The notes: a model not told the origin generated them from the letters alone. Numbered from the stretch's first letter, positions 1 through 7,726 are shown. The stretch is DNA of 8,650 nucleotides from SIG565 sp045601525 (GCA_045601525.1 JAZRZR010000054.1:1-8650), one strand, 5' to 3'. A program made the numbers and translations.

Positions 1-1
1 T

Positions 2-820
2 AAAATTGATTCAAAGGCTGTTGAAAACGGCTTTGTTGACATCAAGCTCGACACCAAGCAGTTTGGCAGAATTGTAGCGCAGACAGCTAAGCACGTTATC
101 CGTCAGGGTATACGCGAGGCAGAGCGTGGACAGACAATGGCAGAGTTCCAAAACCACAACCGTGAGTTACTTACCGCCGTTGTTCAGCAGATTGACCCGA
201 GAACAGGCAACGCCACCGTTACCATCGGCAAGGTAGAAACAATTTTACCCAAGCTCGAGCAGGTGCCCGGTGAGGAGCTTTACGAGGGCGACCATGTTAA
301 GGTTTATGTAGTAGATGTTAAGGATACCGAAAAGGGACCCAAGATTTTAATTTCGAGAAAGCACGCAGGTCTTGTGCGCCGCTTGTTCGAAACCGAGGTT
401 CCCGAAATTTTTGAGGGTACTATTGAGATTAAGTCGATTTCCCGTCAGGCAGGTTCACGCACAAAGCTTGCAGTTTACACTGCTAATAGTGAAATCGACC
501 CCGTAGGCGCTTGTATCGGTCAACGCGGCGCCAGAGTAAACACAATTGTTGAGGAGTTGGCTGGCGAGAAAATCGATATTGTAAAATACAGTGATGACCC
601 CGCCACATTTATCGGTGAAGCCCTTTCTCCTGCAAAGGTTGTTTCGGTTGAAATCATTAGCGAGGAGCCAAAGGTTTGCAGAGTTAAGGTTCCGGATGCA
701 CAGTTGTCACTTGCAATCGGTAACAAGGGCCAAAATGCTCGCCTTGCCGCTAACCTTACAGGTTGGAAGATTGATATCCGTCCTGAAAGCGGCTTCTACG
801 GAGAGGATATTGAGGACTAA
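2..820 (+). CDS. nusA: Transcription termination/antitermination factor NusA (5' end outside window)
   Basis: NusA binds RNA polymerase and nascent RNA and modulates pausing, termination and antitermination. The reading frame is open from base 2, so the ATG at 137 is internal. The codons before it encode the end of the NusA N-terminal polymerase-binding domain (IVAQTAKHVIRQGIREAER), and the true start lies upstream of the window. The 272 visible residues contain an S1 domain (about bases 155-355), then KH1 with its GxxG loop GQRG at 518-529, then KH2 with GNKG at 719-730. The protein ends just after KH2 with a short acidic tail and has no C-terminal acidic repeats, as in Bacillus NusA (known family feature). 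It is the first gene seen of the operon and ends 2 nt before ylxR. Identification is secure; only the N-terminus is unknown. Confidence 0.97.
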   Translation, partial: KIDSKAVENGFVDIKLDTKQFGRIVAQTAKHVIRQGIREAERGQTMAEFQNHNRELLTAVVQQIDPRTGNATVTIGKVETILPKLEQVPGEELYEGDHVKVYVVDVKDTEKGPKILISRKHAGLVRRLFETEVPEIFEGTIEIKSISRQAGSRTKLAVYTANSEIDPVGACIGQRGARVNTIVEELAGEKIDIVKYSDDPATFIGEALSPAKVVSVEIISEEPKVCRVKVPDAQLSLAIGNKGQNARLAANLTGWKIDIRPESGFYGEDIED

Positions 821-822
821 TT

Positions 823-1095
823 ATGCAAAAAAGGAAAATTCCTATGCGTATGTGTGTTGGCTGTTCGGCGCAAAAGCCAAAGGGCGAGCTTATACGTGTT
901 GTGAAAACTCCCGAGGGGGAGATTATCATCGATAAAAAGGGCAAGGCAAACGGTCGAGGCGCTTATATTTGCGATAATATTGATTGTCTTAACAAGGCAA
1001 TTAAGGCAAAGCGTTTTGAACGTACCTTTGAGACCCAAATCGGTGAGGAAATTTACAATTCACTCAAAAAGGATTTAACCGAAAATGACCGATAA
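823..1095 (+). CDS. rnpM: YlxR/RnpM family RNA-binding protein (DUF448)
   Basis: This 90-residue basic protein belongs to the YlxR family, described in Bacillus subtilis as RnpM, a modulator of RNase P. Diagnostic motifs are RMCVGC near the N-terminus (Cys11 and Cys14 form a CxxC) and GRGAYIC in the middle, followed by a Lys/Arg-rich C-terminal half that fits RNA binding. The length matches the family. The ATG at 823 lies 2 nt after the nusA stop, and a GAGGA at 812-816 inside nusA serves as Shine-Dalgarno at 6-nt spacing. Its last 11 nt overlap ylxQ. This position right after nusA is the conserved one in Firmicutes. The RNase P role is family knowledge and not visible in this sequence. Confidence 0.93.
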   Translation: MQKRKIPMRMCVGCSAQKPKGELIRVVKTPEGEIIIDKKGKANGRGAYICDNIDCLNKAIKAKRFERTFETQIGEEIYNSLKKDLTENDR

Positions 1096-1387
1096 AACCC
1101 TAACCCTTTTGGGATTTGCTTCAAAGGCGGGCAAACTCTCTTACGGTATGGATATGATGCTTGAAGCCGTAAAGACTAAAAAGGCAAAACTTGTGCTTGC
1201 CGCCGCTGATTTATCAGCAAAAACCCTAAAGGAAATAGATTTTTATACAAATAAACATAAAGCCGAGTGCATAAATCTTGATTGTGATATGGAAACACTT
1301 TCCCACGCAATCGGCCGCAAGTGCGGAGTTATCTCGGTTAACGACAAGGGCTTTGCTGAAGCAATCGGCGATACCCTTACCAAGTAA
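1085..1387 (+). CDS. ylxQ: YlxQ, L7Ae/L30e/S12e/Gadd45 family RNA-binding protein
   Basis: This 100-residue single-domain protein is of the ribosomal L7Ae family, whose members recognise kink-turn RNAs. The family signature is visible: GFASKAGKLSYG at the N-terminus, the hydrophobic strand AKLVLAAADLSAKT, and CGVISVNDKGFAEAI near the C-terminus. The length equals that of Bacillus YlxQ. The ATG at 1085 overlaps the end of ylxR by 11 nt in another frame, so translation is probably coupled. An AAAAAGGA at 1066-1073 inside ylxR can act as ribosome binding site at 11-nt spacing. The exact cellular target of YlxQ is not established. The location between rnpM and infB is the standard one. Confidence 0.93.
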   Translation: MTDKTLTLLGFASKAGKLSYGMDMMLEAVKTKKAKLVLAAADLSAKTLKEIDFYTNKHKAECINLDCDMETLSHAIGRKCGVISVNDKGFAEAIGDTLTK

Positions 1388-1389
1388 TT

Positions 1390-1396
1390 AAGGAGG
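1390..1396 (+). promoter_or_regulatory. Shine-Dalgarno of infB that fixes the start at 1405
   Basis: AAGGAGG sits 8 nt before the ATG at 1405. An in-frame TTG at 1399 would give two extra residues, but it would leave only 2 nt of spacing and is therefore unlikely to be used. Confidence 0.85.
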
Positions 1397-1404
1397 AATT
1401 GCCA

Positions 1405-3888
1405 ATGTTGGTTAAATATAAGGTAGGCGACGCGGCTAAAGATTTTGGTGTGGCCGCAAAGGACATTACCGCTATTTTACAGGAAACCACGGGCGAGGCT
1501 AAGAAAACGGGTGCTACACTTACCGAGGTTGAGCTTGATATTATCTTTGAGGTAATGACTAAGAATAATCAGGTTGAAAGTTTTGATGAATATTTCAAAA
1601 CAGGTGAAAAGGCGCGTAAAGAGGCGGCCGAAAAGAGAAAGGCTGAAAAGGACAAAAAATTAGCCGAGCAAATGGCTATCTTAGAGCAGTTAAAGGCTGC
1701 CGCTGAGGCCGAGAAAAAGGCAAAAGAGGCACCAAAAGCCGAGCCTAAAAAGGAAGAACCGAAGAAGACCGTTCAAAAGACTGAGCCGAAAAAGGCTGAG
1801 CCAAAGAAAGAAGAGCTCAAGAAGCCAGCAGAAAAGATTACACCTTCTGAGCCTGAAATCCTTGTGGCTCCGCCCAAAAAGGAAAAGGTTGGAGGTGCAG
1901 CACCTAACAGAGGTCCTGCACAAATTCGCCACGTTGATACCCGTACTGTTCACGTTGATATGGAAAAATACAACGAAAAGTACGAGAATATTGCTCCTGC
2001 TAACTCGATGAAGGATAACTATTCGAGAAAGCAAAAGATTAAGCAAAAATCACAGGATTATAAGCGTCCTCAAAACGCCAAGCGTGAAACCGAGGCCGAC
2101 AAGCTTCGCAGACTTCAGCTTGAAAAGATTAAAAAGACACCGATTACAGTTACTGTTGGCGATGAGATCACAGTTGGTGAACTTGCAGCAGCCCTTAAAA
2201 AGACTGCCGCCGAGGTTATTAAAGAACTTATGAAGCTTGGTATGCTTGCCACCGTAAATCAGGTAATCGATTATGATACTGCCGAAATTGTTGTTACCGA
2301 AATGGGCGCAAAAATTCAAAAGGCGGTTGTTGTTACAATTGAAGAGCAAATTATGGATGACTTTGAGGATACCGAGGAAAGCCTAAAGCCAAGAAGCCCC
2401 GTTGTTGTTGTTATGGGTCACGTTGACCATGGTAAGACTTCTCTTCTTGATGCTATTCGCCACTCGGCAGTAACAGACACTGAGGCCGGCGGTATTACAC
2501 AGGCAATCGGTGCTTACAGAGTAAACTGTAATGGTAATGTCATTACCTTCCTCGACACTCCCGGACACGCTGCATTTACTTCAATGCGTCAGCGCGGCGC
2601 TATGGCTACCGATATTGCAGTTTTGGTTGTTGCTGCCGATGATGGTATTATGCCTCAAACAGTTGAGGCCATTAACCATGCAAAAGCCGCAAATGTTCAA
2701 ATTATCGTTGCTATTAACAAAATGGATAAGCCCGAGGCTAATCCCGAGGTTGTTAAGCAGCAACTTACTGAGCATTCTATCGTTCCTGAGGAATGGGGCG
2801 GCGATGTTATTTGCGTTCCCGTATCGGCTAAAACTAAGATGGGTATTGATTCCTTGCTCGAAAACATTTTGCTTGTTGCCGAAATGCAGGAATTAAAGGC
2901 TAATCCCGACCGTAAGGCGAAGGGCGTTGTAATCGAGGCCCGTCTTGATAAGGGCCGCGGTCCTATCGCCACCTTGCTTGTACAAAACGGTACACTCCGT
3001 GAGGGTGATATTATCGTTGCAGGTACATCGGTAGGCCGTGTAAGAGTTATGACTAATGAAAACGGTGTTACTGTAAAAGAGGCAGGCCCCTCTGTGCCTG
3101 TTGAAATCACAGGTCTTGCCGAAACACCGGCTGCAGGCGATACCTTTGATGCGGTATCCGATGAAAGACTTGCTCGTCAACTTGTTGAGCAAAGAAAGCA
3201 AAAGATTAAGGAAGACCTCTTTAATGCTAAACAAAAGGTTACTCTTGATAACCTCTTTGACCAACTTAGCGAGGGCGAACTCAAAGAACTTAATATTATC
3301 GTTAAGGCTGATGTTCAAGGCTCGGTTGAAGCGGTTAGAGAAAGTCTTGAAAAACTTTCTAACGAGGAAGTTCGTGTTAAGGTTATTCACGGTGCAGTTG
3401 GTGCTGTAAATGAATCTGATGTAATGCTTGCTCAAACTTCAGGCGCTATCATCGTAGGCTTTAATGTGCGTCCCGATGCGGTTGCTAAGGCTGCCGCAGA
3501 GAAGGACGGCGTAGATATGCGTATGTATCGCGTAATTTACGATTGTATCGAGGAAATTGAGTCGGCTATGAAGGGTATGCTCGCACCTAAGTACCGAGAG
3601 GTTATTATGGGCACTATTGAAGTTCGTGATACCTATAAAATTTCGGGTGTTGGCACTATCGCAGGTGCTTATGTAACCGACGGTAAGGTCGCCCGTAACT
3701 GCCTTATTCGTGTTGTGCGCGACGGTATAGTTCTTGCCGAGGATAAGATTGATTCGCTTCGTCGCTTTAAGGACGATGTTAAGGAAGTGGCTCAGGGTTA
3801 CGAGTGCGGTATCGGTCTTGAAAAATTCGGCGATATTAAGGTTGGCGATGTCTTTGAAGCCTTTATTATGGAGGAGTACAGAGACTAA
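1405..3888 (+). CDS. infB: Translation initiation factor IF-2
   Basis: IF-2 is the GTPase that brings initiator fMet-tRNA to the 30S subunit and promotes 50S joining. Numbered from ATG 1405 (827 residues), an N-terminal IF2_N-type subdomain is at about 1-65 (KYKVGDAAKDFGV). It is followed by a low-complexity Lys/Glu/Pro/Ala linker at about 70-150 with degenerate PKKAEPKKEE units, and a second IF2_N domain at about 247-305. The G domain carries G1 GHVDHGKT 338-345, G3 DTPGH from 384, G4 NKMD 438-441 and G5 SAK 474-476. Domains II and III and the fMet-tRNA-binding C-terminal domain (GTIEVRDTYKISGVGTIAG) follow. All GTPase motifs are intact. The stop overlaps the rbfA start by one base. The linker is hydrophilic and probably disordered, as is usual for IF-2. 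Confidence 0.97.
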   Translation: MLVKYKVGDAAKDFGVAAKDITAILQETTGEAKKTGATLTEVELDIIFEVMTKNNQVESFDEYFKTGEKARKEAAEKRKAEKDKKLAEQMAILEQLKAAAEAEKKAKEAPKAEPKKEEPKKTVQKTEPKKAEPKKEELKKPAEKITPSEPEILVAPPKKEKVGGAAPNRGPAQIRHVDTRTVHVDMEKYNEKYENIAPANSMKDNYSRKQKIKQKSQDYKRPQNAKRETEADKLRRLQLEKIKKTPITVTVGDEITVGELAAALKKTAAEVIKELMKLGMLATVNQVIDYDTAEIVVTEMGAKIQKAVVVTIEEQIMDDFEDTEESLKPRSPVVVVMGHVDHGKTSLLDAIRHSAVTDTEAGGITQAIGAYRVNCNGNVITFLDTPGHAAFTSMRQRGAMATDIAVLVVAADDGIMPQTVEAINHAKAANVQIIVAINKMDKPEANPEVVKQQLTEHSIVPEEWGGDVICVPVSAKTKMGIDSLLENILLVAEMQELKANPDRKAKGVVIEARLDKGRGPIATLLVQNGTLREGDIIVAGTSVGRVRVMTNENGVTVKEAGPSVPVEITGLAETPAAGDTFDAVSDERLARQLVEQRKQKIKEDLFNAKQKVTLDNLFDQLSEGELKELNIIVKADVQGSVEAVRESLEKLSNEEVRVKVIHGAVGAVNESDVMLAQTSGAIIVGFNVRPDAVAKAAAEKDGVDMRMYRVIYDCIEEIESAMKGMLAPKYREVIMGTIEVRDTYKISGVGTIAGAYVTDGKVARNCLIRVVRDGIVLAEDKIDSLRRFKDDVKEVAQGYECGIGLEKFGDIKVGDVFEAFIMEEYRD

Positions 3889-4223
3889 TGGCCGGATATA
3901 AAATTAACAGAATAAGTTCTGATATTAAAATTGCGATTTCGGATATTTTAAGGGATGTTAAGGACCCTCGAGTAAGCAAACTTTTAAGTGTGGTTAAAAT
4001 CAATCTTTCGGCTGATTTGTCCTACTGCGGTGTTTATGTGAGCGCTATTGAGGGAAGCGAAAAAACCAAGGAATCGGTAAAGGCATTAAAGGGCGCGGCG
4101 GGTTATATACGCCGTGAGCTCGGAAGCCGCCTTAAACTTCGCAAGGTGCCCGAGCTTACATTTATTGCCGATGATTCGATTGAGGTAAGTTCCCAAATTT
4201 CCAAAATCATAGACTCTTTTTAG
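3888..4223 (+). CDS. rbfA: 30S ribosome-binding factor RbfA
   Basis: RbfA is a small single-KH-domain protein that binds the immature 30S subunit near the 5' helix of 16S rRNA and supports its late maturation and cold tolerance (family knowledge). At 111 residues it has normal family length. Recognisable family segments are the N-terminal helix ending in LRDVKDPRVSKLLSVVKINLS, and KGAAGYIRRELGSRLKLRKVPEL, which carries the interrupted KH helix-kink-helix. The ATG shares its A with the infB stop (TAATG), and GGAGGAG at 3870-3876 inside infB supplies the ribosome binding site at about 11 nt. The gene ylxP, which lies between infB and rbfA in Bacillus, is missing. Confidence 0.95.
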   Translation: MAGYKINRISSDIKIAISDILRDVKDPRVSKLLSVVKINLSADLSYCGVYVSAIEGSEKTKESVKALKGAAGYIRRELGSRLKLRKVPELTFIADDSIEVSSQISKIIDSF

Positions 4224-4236
4224 AGAGGATGTAAAA

Positions 4237-5208
4237 ATGAGTTTTTGCAGAGAGGTTAACTTAAACGAGGTTTGCAAATATCTTAAAAAACACAATGATT
4301 ATCTTATCTTAACCCACAATTCGCCCGATGGCGACACTTTGGGTTCGGCATATGCTTTGGCATTAGGTCTTATAAGCATAGGTAAAAGGGCGTATGTTGT
4401 TTGTAACGACCCCATACCCGCAAAATACGATTATTTCGTGGCAAAAGCAGGCCTACATCCGATTGACTATAAAACGGTTATCGCTGTGGATATTGCCGAT
4501 GCAAAGCTTTTAGGCTCACTTTACGAAAATTATGCCGATAAGATAATGCTTGATATCGACCATCACATTTCAAACACCCGTTTTGCCCAAAATTTGTATC
4601 TTGACGCCTCGGCCGCCGCAACGGCTGAATGTATCTATGAAATCTTAAAGAAGTTAAGGGTAAAACTTACGCCCTTAATGGCTACTGCGCTTTATACGGG
4701 TATTACAACCGATACAGGTTGCTTTAGACAAACAAACACAACGTCTAAATCACATATAATAGCGGCTGAACTTTATAAATATGGGATTGACGCCGCCGAA
4801 ATCAACCGACGTATGTTCAACACAAAGAGCAAAAATAGAATTGAACTTGAGGGTATGGTACTTGATACTGCCGATTTTCTTTTCGATAACCGTTGCTTAA
4901 TTCTTACAGCAACTGCCGAAATGCAAAGAAAAACAGGTTGCGGACAAAGTGATTTAGAGGGTGTTGCCGAAATTTCACGCTCGGTTGAGGGTGTTTTGTG
5001 CGGCGTTTCAATAAAGCAGTCGTTAGAGGAAGATAACACCTATAAGATTTCGCTTCGCACCTATGAGCCGTTAGATGCTTCCGAGATTTGTAAAACCCTC
5101 GGCGGTGGAGGACATAAGGGCGCGGCAGGTTGCACTCTTGTGGGCGAATTGGATAGCGTTAAAAAGCAAATTGCCGATGCGGTAGGAAAGGCTTTGGAGA
5201 ACTTATAA
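4237..5208 (+). CDS. nrnA: DHH/DHHA1 phosphoesterase, NrnA-type (oligoribonuclease / pAp phosphatase)
   Basis: NrnA-type DHH phosphoesterases degrade very short RNAs to mononucleotides, and many also dephosphorylate 3'-phosphoadenosine 5'-phosphate. The 323-residue protein has the metal-binding motifs in order: HNSPDGD (His27, Asp31, Asp33), the motif II aspartate Asp85 in AVDIAD, and DHH at 108-110. The C-terminal DHHA1 substrate-binding motif GGGGHKGAAGC is at 289-299. All expected ligands are present, so the enzyme is probably active. The ATG at 4237 is preceded by AGAGAGG (4222-4228) at about 8 nt. The gene starts 13 nt after rbfA and its stop overlaps truB by one base. Its placement between rbfA and truB suggests coupling of RNA turnover with ribosome assembly. 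Whether RNA or pAp is the main substrate cannot be told from sequence. Confidence 0.92.
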   Translation: MSFCREVNLNEVCKYLKKHNDYLILTHNSPDGDTLGSAYALALGLISIGKRAYVVCNDPIPAKYDYFVAKAGLHPIDYKTVIAVDIADAKLLGSLYENYADKIMLDIDHHISNTRFAQNLYLDASAAATAECIYEILKKLRVKLTPLMATALYTGITTDTGCFRQTNTTSKSHIIAAELYKYGIDAAEINRRMFNTKSKNRIELEGMVLDTADFLFDNRCLILTATAEMQRKTGCGQSDLEGVAEISRSVEGVLCGVSIKQSLEEDNTYKISLRTYEPLDASEICKTLGGGGHKGAAGCTLVGELDSVKKQIADAVGKALENL

Positions 5209-6101
5209 TGCAGGGCTTATTACTGATTGATAAAGGCAAGGGAATTACCTCGTTTGGCGCAGTTGCGAAAATAAAGAAAATAACAGGCGAAAAAAGGGTA
5301 GGCCATACAGGTACTTTAGACCCTATGGCCACGGGTGTTTTGCCGATTTTTATCGGTAGAGCAACAACGCTTTCTTCCTTTTTGCTTGAGGCGGACAAGC
5401 GTTATACGGCCACCTTTAGATTTGGTATAGAAACCGATACCGATGATATAACAGGTGAGGTTTTATCCGAAAAGGCGGTTAATATAACGGGTGAGGAGAT
5501 TTCACTTGCTCTAAAGCATTTTACAGGTGAAATAGAGCAGTTGCCCCCTGTGTATTCCGCCCTTAAAAAAGATGGTGTGCCGGCATATAAACTCGCTCGT
5601 AGCGGCCAAGAGGTAAAAAGAGAGCCAAGGCGTGTAACTATAAACTCAATAGAAGTATTAAAAGGGTTTGATGGCAAAGAAATCACGGTAGATGTTTCCT
5701 GCTCAAAGGGCACATACATAAGGGCGCTTTGTAGAGATATAGGAGAGCATCTTGGTTGCGGTGCAACCCTTTCGGCGCTTCGTCGTACCTATACTTCGGG
5801 CTTTTCCATTGATGAAACTGTGCCGCTTGATAAATTAAACAGCGAAAACATTTCTTCATATATAATCAGTGAGGAAAGGGCCGTAGAAAACCTTCGGTCA
5901 GTTGAGGTTACTCTTCGTCAGGCGGTGCGCTTTTCTAACGGCGGTCAACTTGATTTGGAAAGACTTAAAGATGATTTTAACACAAACGGCGAACTTGTTC
6001 GCGTGAAATATTCAGATAAACTTGTTGGCATAGGTGTTGTGGATACTGAAAAAAATCATATTGCCATAAAATGTCTTGTTAATATGATAAAGGAAAAATA
6101 A
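5208..6101 (+). CDS. truB: tRNA pseudouridine(55) synthase TruB
   Basis: TruB converts uridine 55 in the T-loop of nearly all tRNAs to pseudouridine and acts also as a tRNA chaperone. The 297-residue protein begins directly with the family N-terminus GLLLIDKGKGITSF. It contains the catalytic block GHTGTLDPMATG with nucleophile Asp38. Further family motifs are RRVTINSIEV, SKGTYIRALCRDIGEHLGCG and LRRTYTSGF. The C-terminal about 65 residues fit the short Firmicutes TruB C-terminal domain. The start overlaps the nrnA stop (TAATG), indicating translational coupling. It ends 13 nt before the ribF ATG. Nothing appears truncated. Confidence 0.96.
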   Translation: MQGLLLIDKGKGITSFGAVAKIKKITGEKRVGHTGTLDPMATGVLPIFIGRATTLSSFLLEADKRYTATFRFGIETDTDDITGEVLSEKAVNITGEEISLALKHFTGEIEQLPPVYSALKKDGVPAYKLARSGQEVKREPRRVTINSIEVLKGFDGKEITVDVSCSKGTYIRALCRDIGEHLGCGATLSALRRTYTSGFSIDETVPLDKLNSENISSYIISEERAVENLRSVEVTLRQAVRFSNGGQLDLERLKDDFNTNGELVRVKYSDKLVGIGVVDTEKNHIAIKCLVNMIKEK

Positions 6102-6109
6102 AGGGGTGG
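6102..6109 (+). promoter_or_regulatory. Shine-Dalgarno of ribF that fixes the start at 6115
   Basis: AGGGGTGG lies 5 nt upstream of ATG 6115. In-frame GTG codons at 6106 and 6109 fall inside or against this ribosome binding site and cannot use it, so ATG 6115 is preferred. Confidence 0.75.
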
Positions 6110-6114
6110 TGAAA

Positions 6115-6957
6115 ATGAAAACTGCAATAGCACTCGGTACTTTTGACGGACTTCATAAAGGTCATATAGCGGTGCTGAATTCCGCTTTGTTGTCTGATTA
6201 TACCCCCGTTGCAGTTACATTTATAAAACCGCCCAAGAGTTATTTTAGCGGAGATATAGGTCTTTTAATGTCACCCGAATTTCGCAAGGCCGAACTTATT
6301 AAAATGGGTTTTGATAGGGTGCATTTTATTGAGTTTGAAGAGTTTAGAAACCTTGAGGCAACGGCGTTTTTAGAATATCTTAAAGACGAGTTTGACCCCG
6401 CACTTATCCTTTGCGGCTTCAATTATAGATTTGGCAAAGGCGGAAAAGGTGACACCGAGTTTTTAAGTAAGTATTGTGATGAAAACGGCATTGAAGTGAA
6501 GGTTGTATCGGCAGTCACATTTGATGGCGAGGTAGTTTCCTCAACCAACATAAGAGGCGCCTTGTTAAACGGTGATTTAGAACATTATAAAAAAATGTGC
6601 GGACGCAATTTTTCTTTCACCGCTCCTGTTGTTCATGGTGATGAGCGGGGAAGAACGATAGGCTTTCCAACGGCTAATCAGTATTACCCCAAAAATCTTG
6701 CCAAGGTGAAATTCGGTGTTTATAAGTCAGAGGTTATGGTTGATGGTGAAAAATACCGAGGTATGACTAATATAGGCATAAGACCTACATTTTTATCAAA
6801 CGATATTCTTTGCGAAACCTATATTTTAGATTTTAGTGAGCAAATTTATGCTAAAGAAGTTAAACTTGAACTTTTAGAGTTTATAAGGGAAGAGCGAAAA
6901 TTTTCTTCAATAGATGAACTTAAAAGCGCAATAGAAAACGATGTAGAAAAATGTTAA
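6115..6957 (+). CDS. ribF: Bifunctional riboflavin kinase / FMN adenylyltransferase
   Basis: RibF makes FMN from riboflavin and then FAD from FMN, using ATP for both steps. Numbered from ATG 6115 (280 residues), the N-terminal FAD synthetase half has the nucleotidyltransferase motif GTFDGLHKGH (8-17) and the second signature SSTNIR (142-147). The C-terminal riboflavin kinase half has GRTIGFPTAN (179-188), GMTNIGIRPTF, and ETYILDF with the presumed catalytic Glu234. Both active sites look complete. The protein is shorter than Bacillus RibC (about 316 residues) because it starts almost directly at the first nucleotide-binding strand and lacks the usual N-terminal lead. It is the last gene of the operon, and its stop codon is part of the terminator hairpin. 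Confidence 0.95.
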   Translation: MKTAIALGTFDGLHKGHIAVLNSALLSDYTPVAVTFIKPPKSYFSGDIGLLMSPEFRKAELIKMGFDRVHFIEFEEFRNLEATAFLEYLKDEFDPALILCGFNYRFGKGGKGDTEFLSKYCDENGIEVKVVSAVTFDGEVVSSTNIRGALLNGDLEHYKKMCGRNFSFTAPVVHGDERGRTIGFPTANQYYPKNLAKVKFGVYKSEVMVDGEKYRGMTNIGIRPTFLSNDILCETYILDFSEQIYAKEVKLELLEFIREERKFSSIDELKSAIENDVEKC

Positions 6958-6991
6958 AAGGGATAAGAAGAAAATCTTCTTATCCCTTTTT
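6956..6991. terminator. Strong intrinsic terminator ending the nusA-ribF operon, probably bidirectional
   Basis: A 16-bp perfect stem (6956-6971 with 6975-6990) around an AAA loop is followed by T at 6991, giving a run of five T on the + strand (6987-6991). The last two bases of the ribF stop codon form the base of the stem. On the - strand the same stem ends in TTTT, so it can also stop transcription arriving from the convergent SpoIIQ-like gene, whose stop is at 7011. Confidence 0.93.
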
Positions 6992-7010
6992 GTGCCCCTA
7001 AACGATTAAG

Positions 7011-7697
7011 TTATCCGAGGGCAAGTGTACTGATTGGGTCAACCGATACGCCATCCTTGAAAACCTCAATGTGAAGGTGAGGCTCTTCACCGCATTCCGA
7101 AGGAACGGTGTCGGTAATACCTATTTTTTGGCCGATAACTATGTCATTATCCTTTTTTACCGATAAGGTTTCATTAAGACCGCAATATTTTACAGTGATT
7201 CCGTTGCCGTGGTCGATTTCCACAACATTTCCAAGAAGCGCATCAAAATAAATGTTTTTTACATAGCCGTTACCCGAGGCTACTATTTCACTTCCTGCTT
7301 CGGCCGAAATATCAAGTCCTAAATGTAGGCGCATATCACCGTGAGTAGCCGAATACTGTAAAACTGTGTTGTCGTAGCTTTTTTGTATTTTGCCTGAGAT
7401 GGGCACAATAAAAACATCGGCAACGGGGCGAGCGGGAGCACTTTCAATAACCTCTTGGTTTGTGCTCTCATAAGGCTCGTCAGTAACCTCATTTTGTGCA
7501 GGGGTATCGGGTACACTTTCAGTATATGAGGGTGTGGGCTCGGTATATGACGGTGTCTCTTCAGGGTTTTTATATGAATTTATCGTTGAAACCGCCGACC
7601 AGCCCGCAACGCCTACTGCAATAAGCGCTACTGCAAGAACGAGGTAAAAGCCTTTTGATGAAAAAAATTTAGTGTATTTAACCTTAAAGTTGCTCAT
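7011..7697 (-). CDS. SpoIIQ-like membrane-anchored LytM/M23 domain protein
   Basis: This 228-residue protein has a short basic cytoplasmic tail, one membrane segment (about 17-36), and a Pro/Thr/Ser/Glu-rich linker (about 44-93) with a duplicated PSYTE unit. A LytM (peptidase M23) domain follows (about 97-225). The zinc-ligand motifs HLGLD (His125, Asp129) and HLH (207-209) are intact. The His of the usual YxHLS motif is replaced: YCGL has Gly173 there. This order, the D..LG..V.IDHGNG block and the E..EEPHLHIEV ending resemble SpoIIQ, the forespore protein that pairs with SpoIIIAH across the two membranes during engulfment (family knowledge). A sigma-F-like promoter upstream supports the call. 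GGAGG at 7707-7711 lies 9 nt before the ATG. It could instead be a vegetative cell-wall M23 hydrolase or regulator, so I leave the symbol empty. Confidence 0.8.
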   Translation of the reverse strand: MSNFKVKYTKFFSSKGFYLVLAVALIAVGVAGWSAVSTINSYKNPEETPSYTEPTPSYTESVPDTPAQNEVTDEPYESTNQEVIESAPARPVADVFIVPISGKIQKSYDNTVLQYSATHGDMRLHLGLDISAEAGSEIVASGNGYVKNIYFDALLGNVVEIDHGNGITVKYCGLNETLSVKKDNDIVIGQKIGITDTVPSECGEEPHLHIEVFKDGVSVDPISTLALG

Positions 7698-7706
7698 TTT
7701 TCAAAA

Positions 7707-7711
7707 CCTCC
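7707..7711 (-). promoter_or_regulatory. Shine-Dalgarno of the SpoIIQ-like gene
   Basis: GGAGG on the - strand is placed 9 nt before ATG 7697. Its first two G overlap the edge of the palindrome at 7710-7726. Confidence 0.8.
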
Positions 7712-7726
7712 GATAAATATTATCGG
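7710..7726. repeat. Short palindrome between promoter and Shine-Dalgarno of the SpoIIQ-like gene
   Basis: A perfect 7-bp inverted repeat (CCGATAA / TTATCGG) surrounds a 3-nt centre. It overlaps both the predicted -10 box (7718-7727) and the first two G of the Shine-Dalgarno. It could be an operator or an mRNA hairpin that hides the ribosome binding site. If the predicted sigma-F start point is right, only one arm would be transcribed and the hairpin reading fails. Confidence 0.5.

Noticed and set aside
1399..1404. TTG start for infB two codons upstream of the ATG
   Set aside because: It lies 2 nt from the AAGGAGG site, too close for initiation. ATG 1405 has ideal 8-nt spacing.
1690..2046. 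Long open frames opposite or within infB, truB, nrnA and the other operon genes
   Set aside because: They are shadows of well-conserved genes, with skewed composition, no recognisable domains and no ribosome binding sites.
6106..6114. GTG starts for ribF at 6106 and 6109
   Set aside because: They fall inside or against the Shine-Dalgarno sequence AGGGGTGG, leaving no upstream ribosome binding site.
7698..7712. Pairing of the small RNA with the neighbouring SpoIIQ-like ribosome binding site
   Set aside because: The best alignment I could make gives only about five continuous pairs, which is no better than chance.
7710..7726. Hairpin hiding the Shine-Dalgarno of the SpoIIQ-like gene
   Set aside because: The palindrome is real, but the sigma-F-like promoter predicts a start within it, so the full hairpin would not be transcribed. 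Kept only as a repeat or possible operator.
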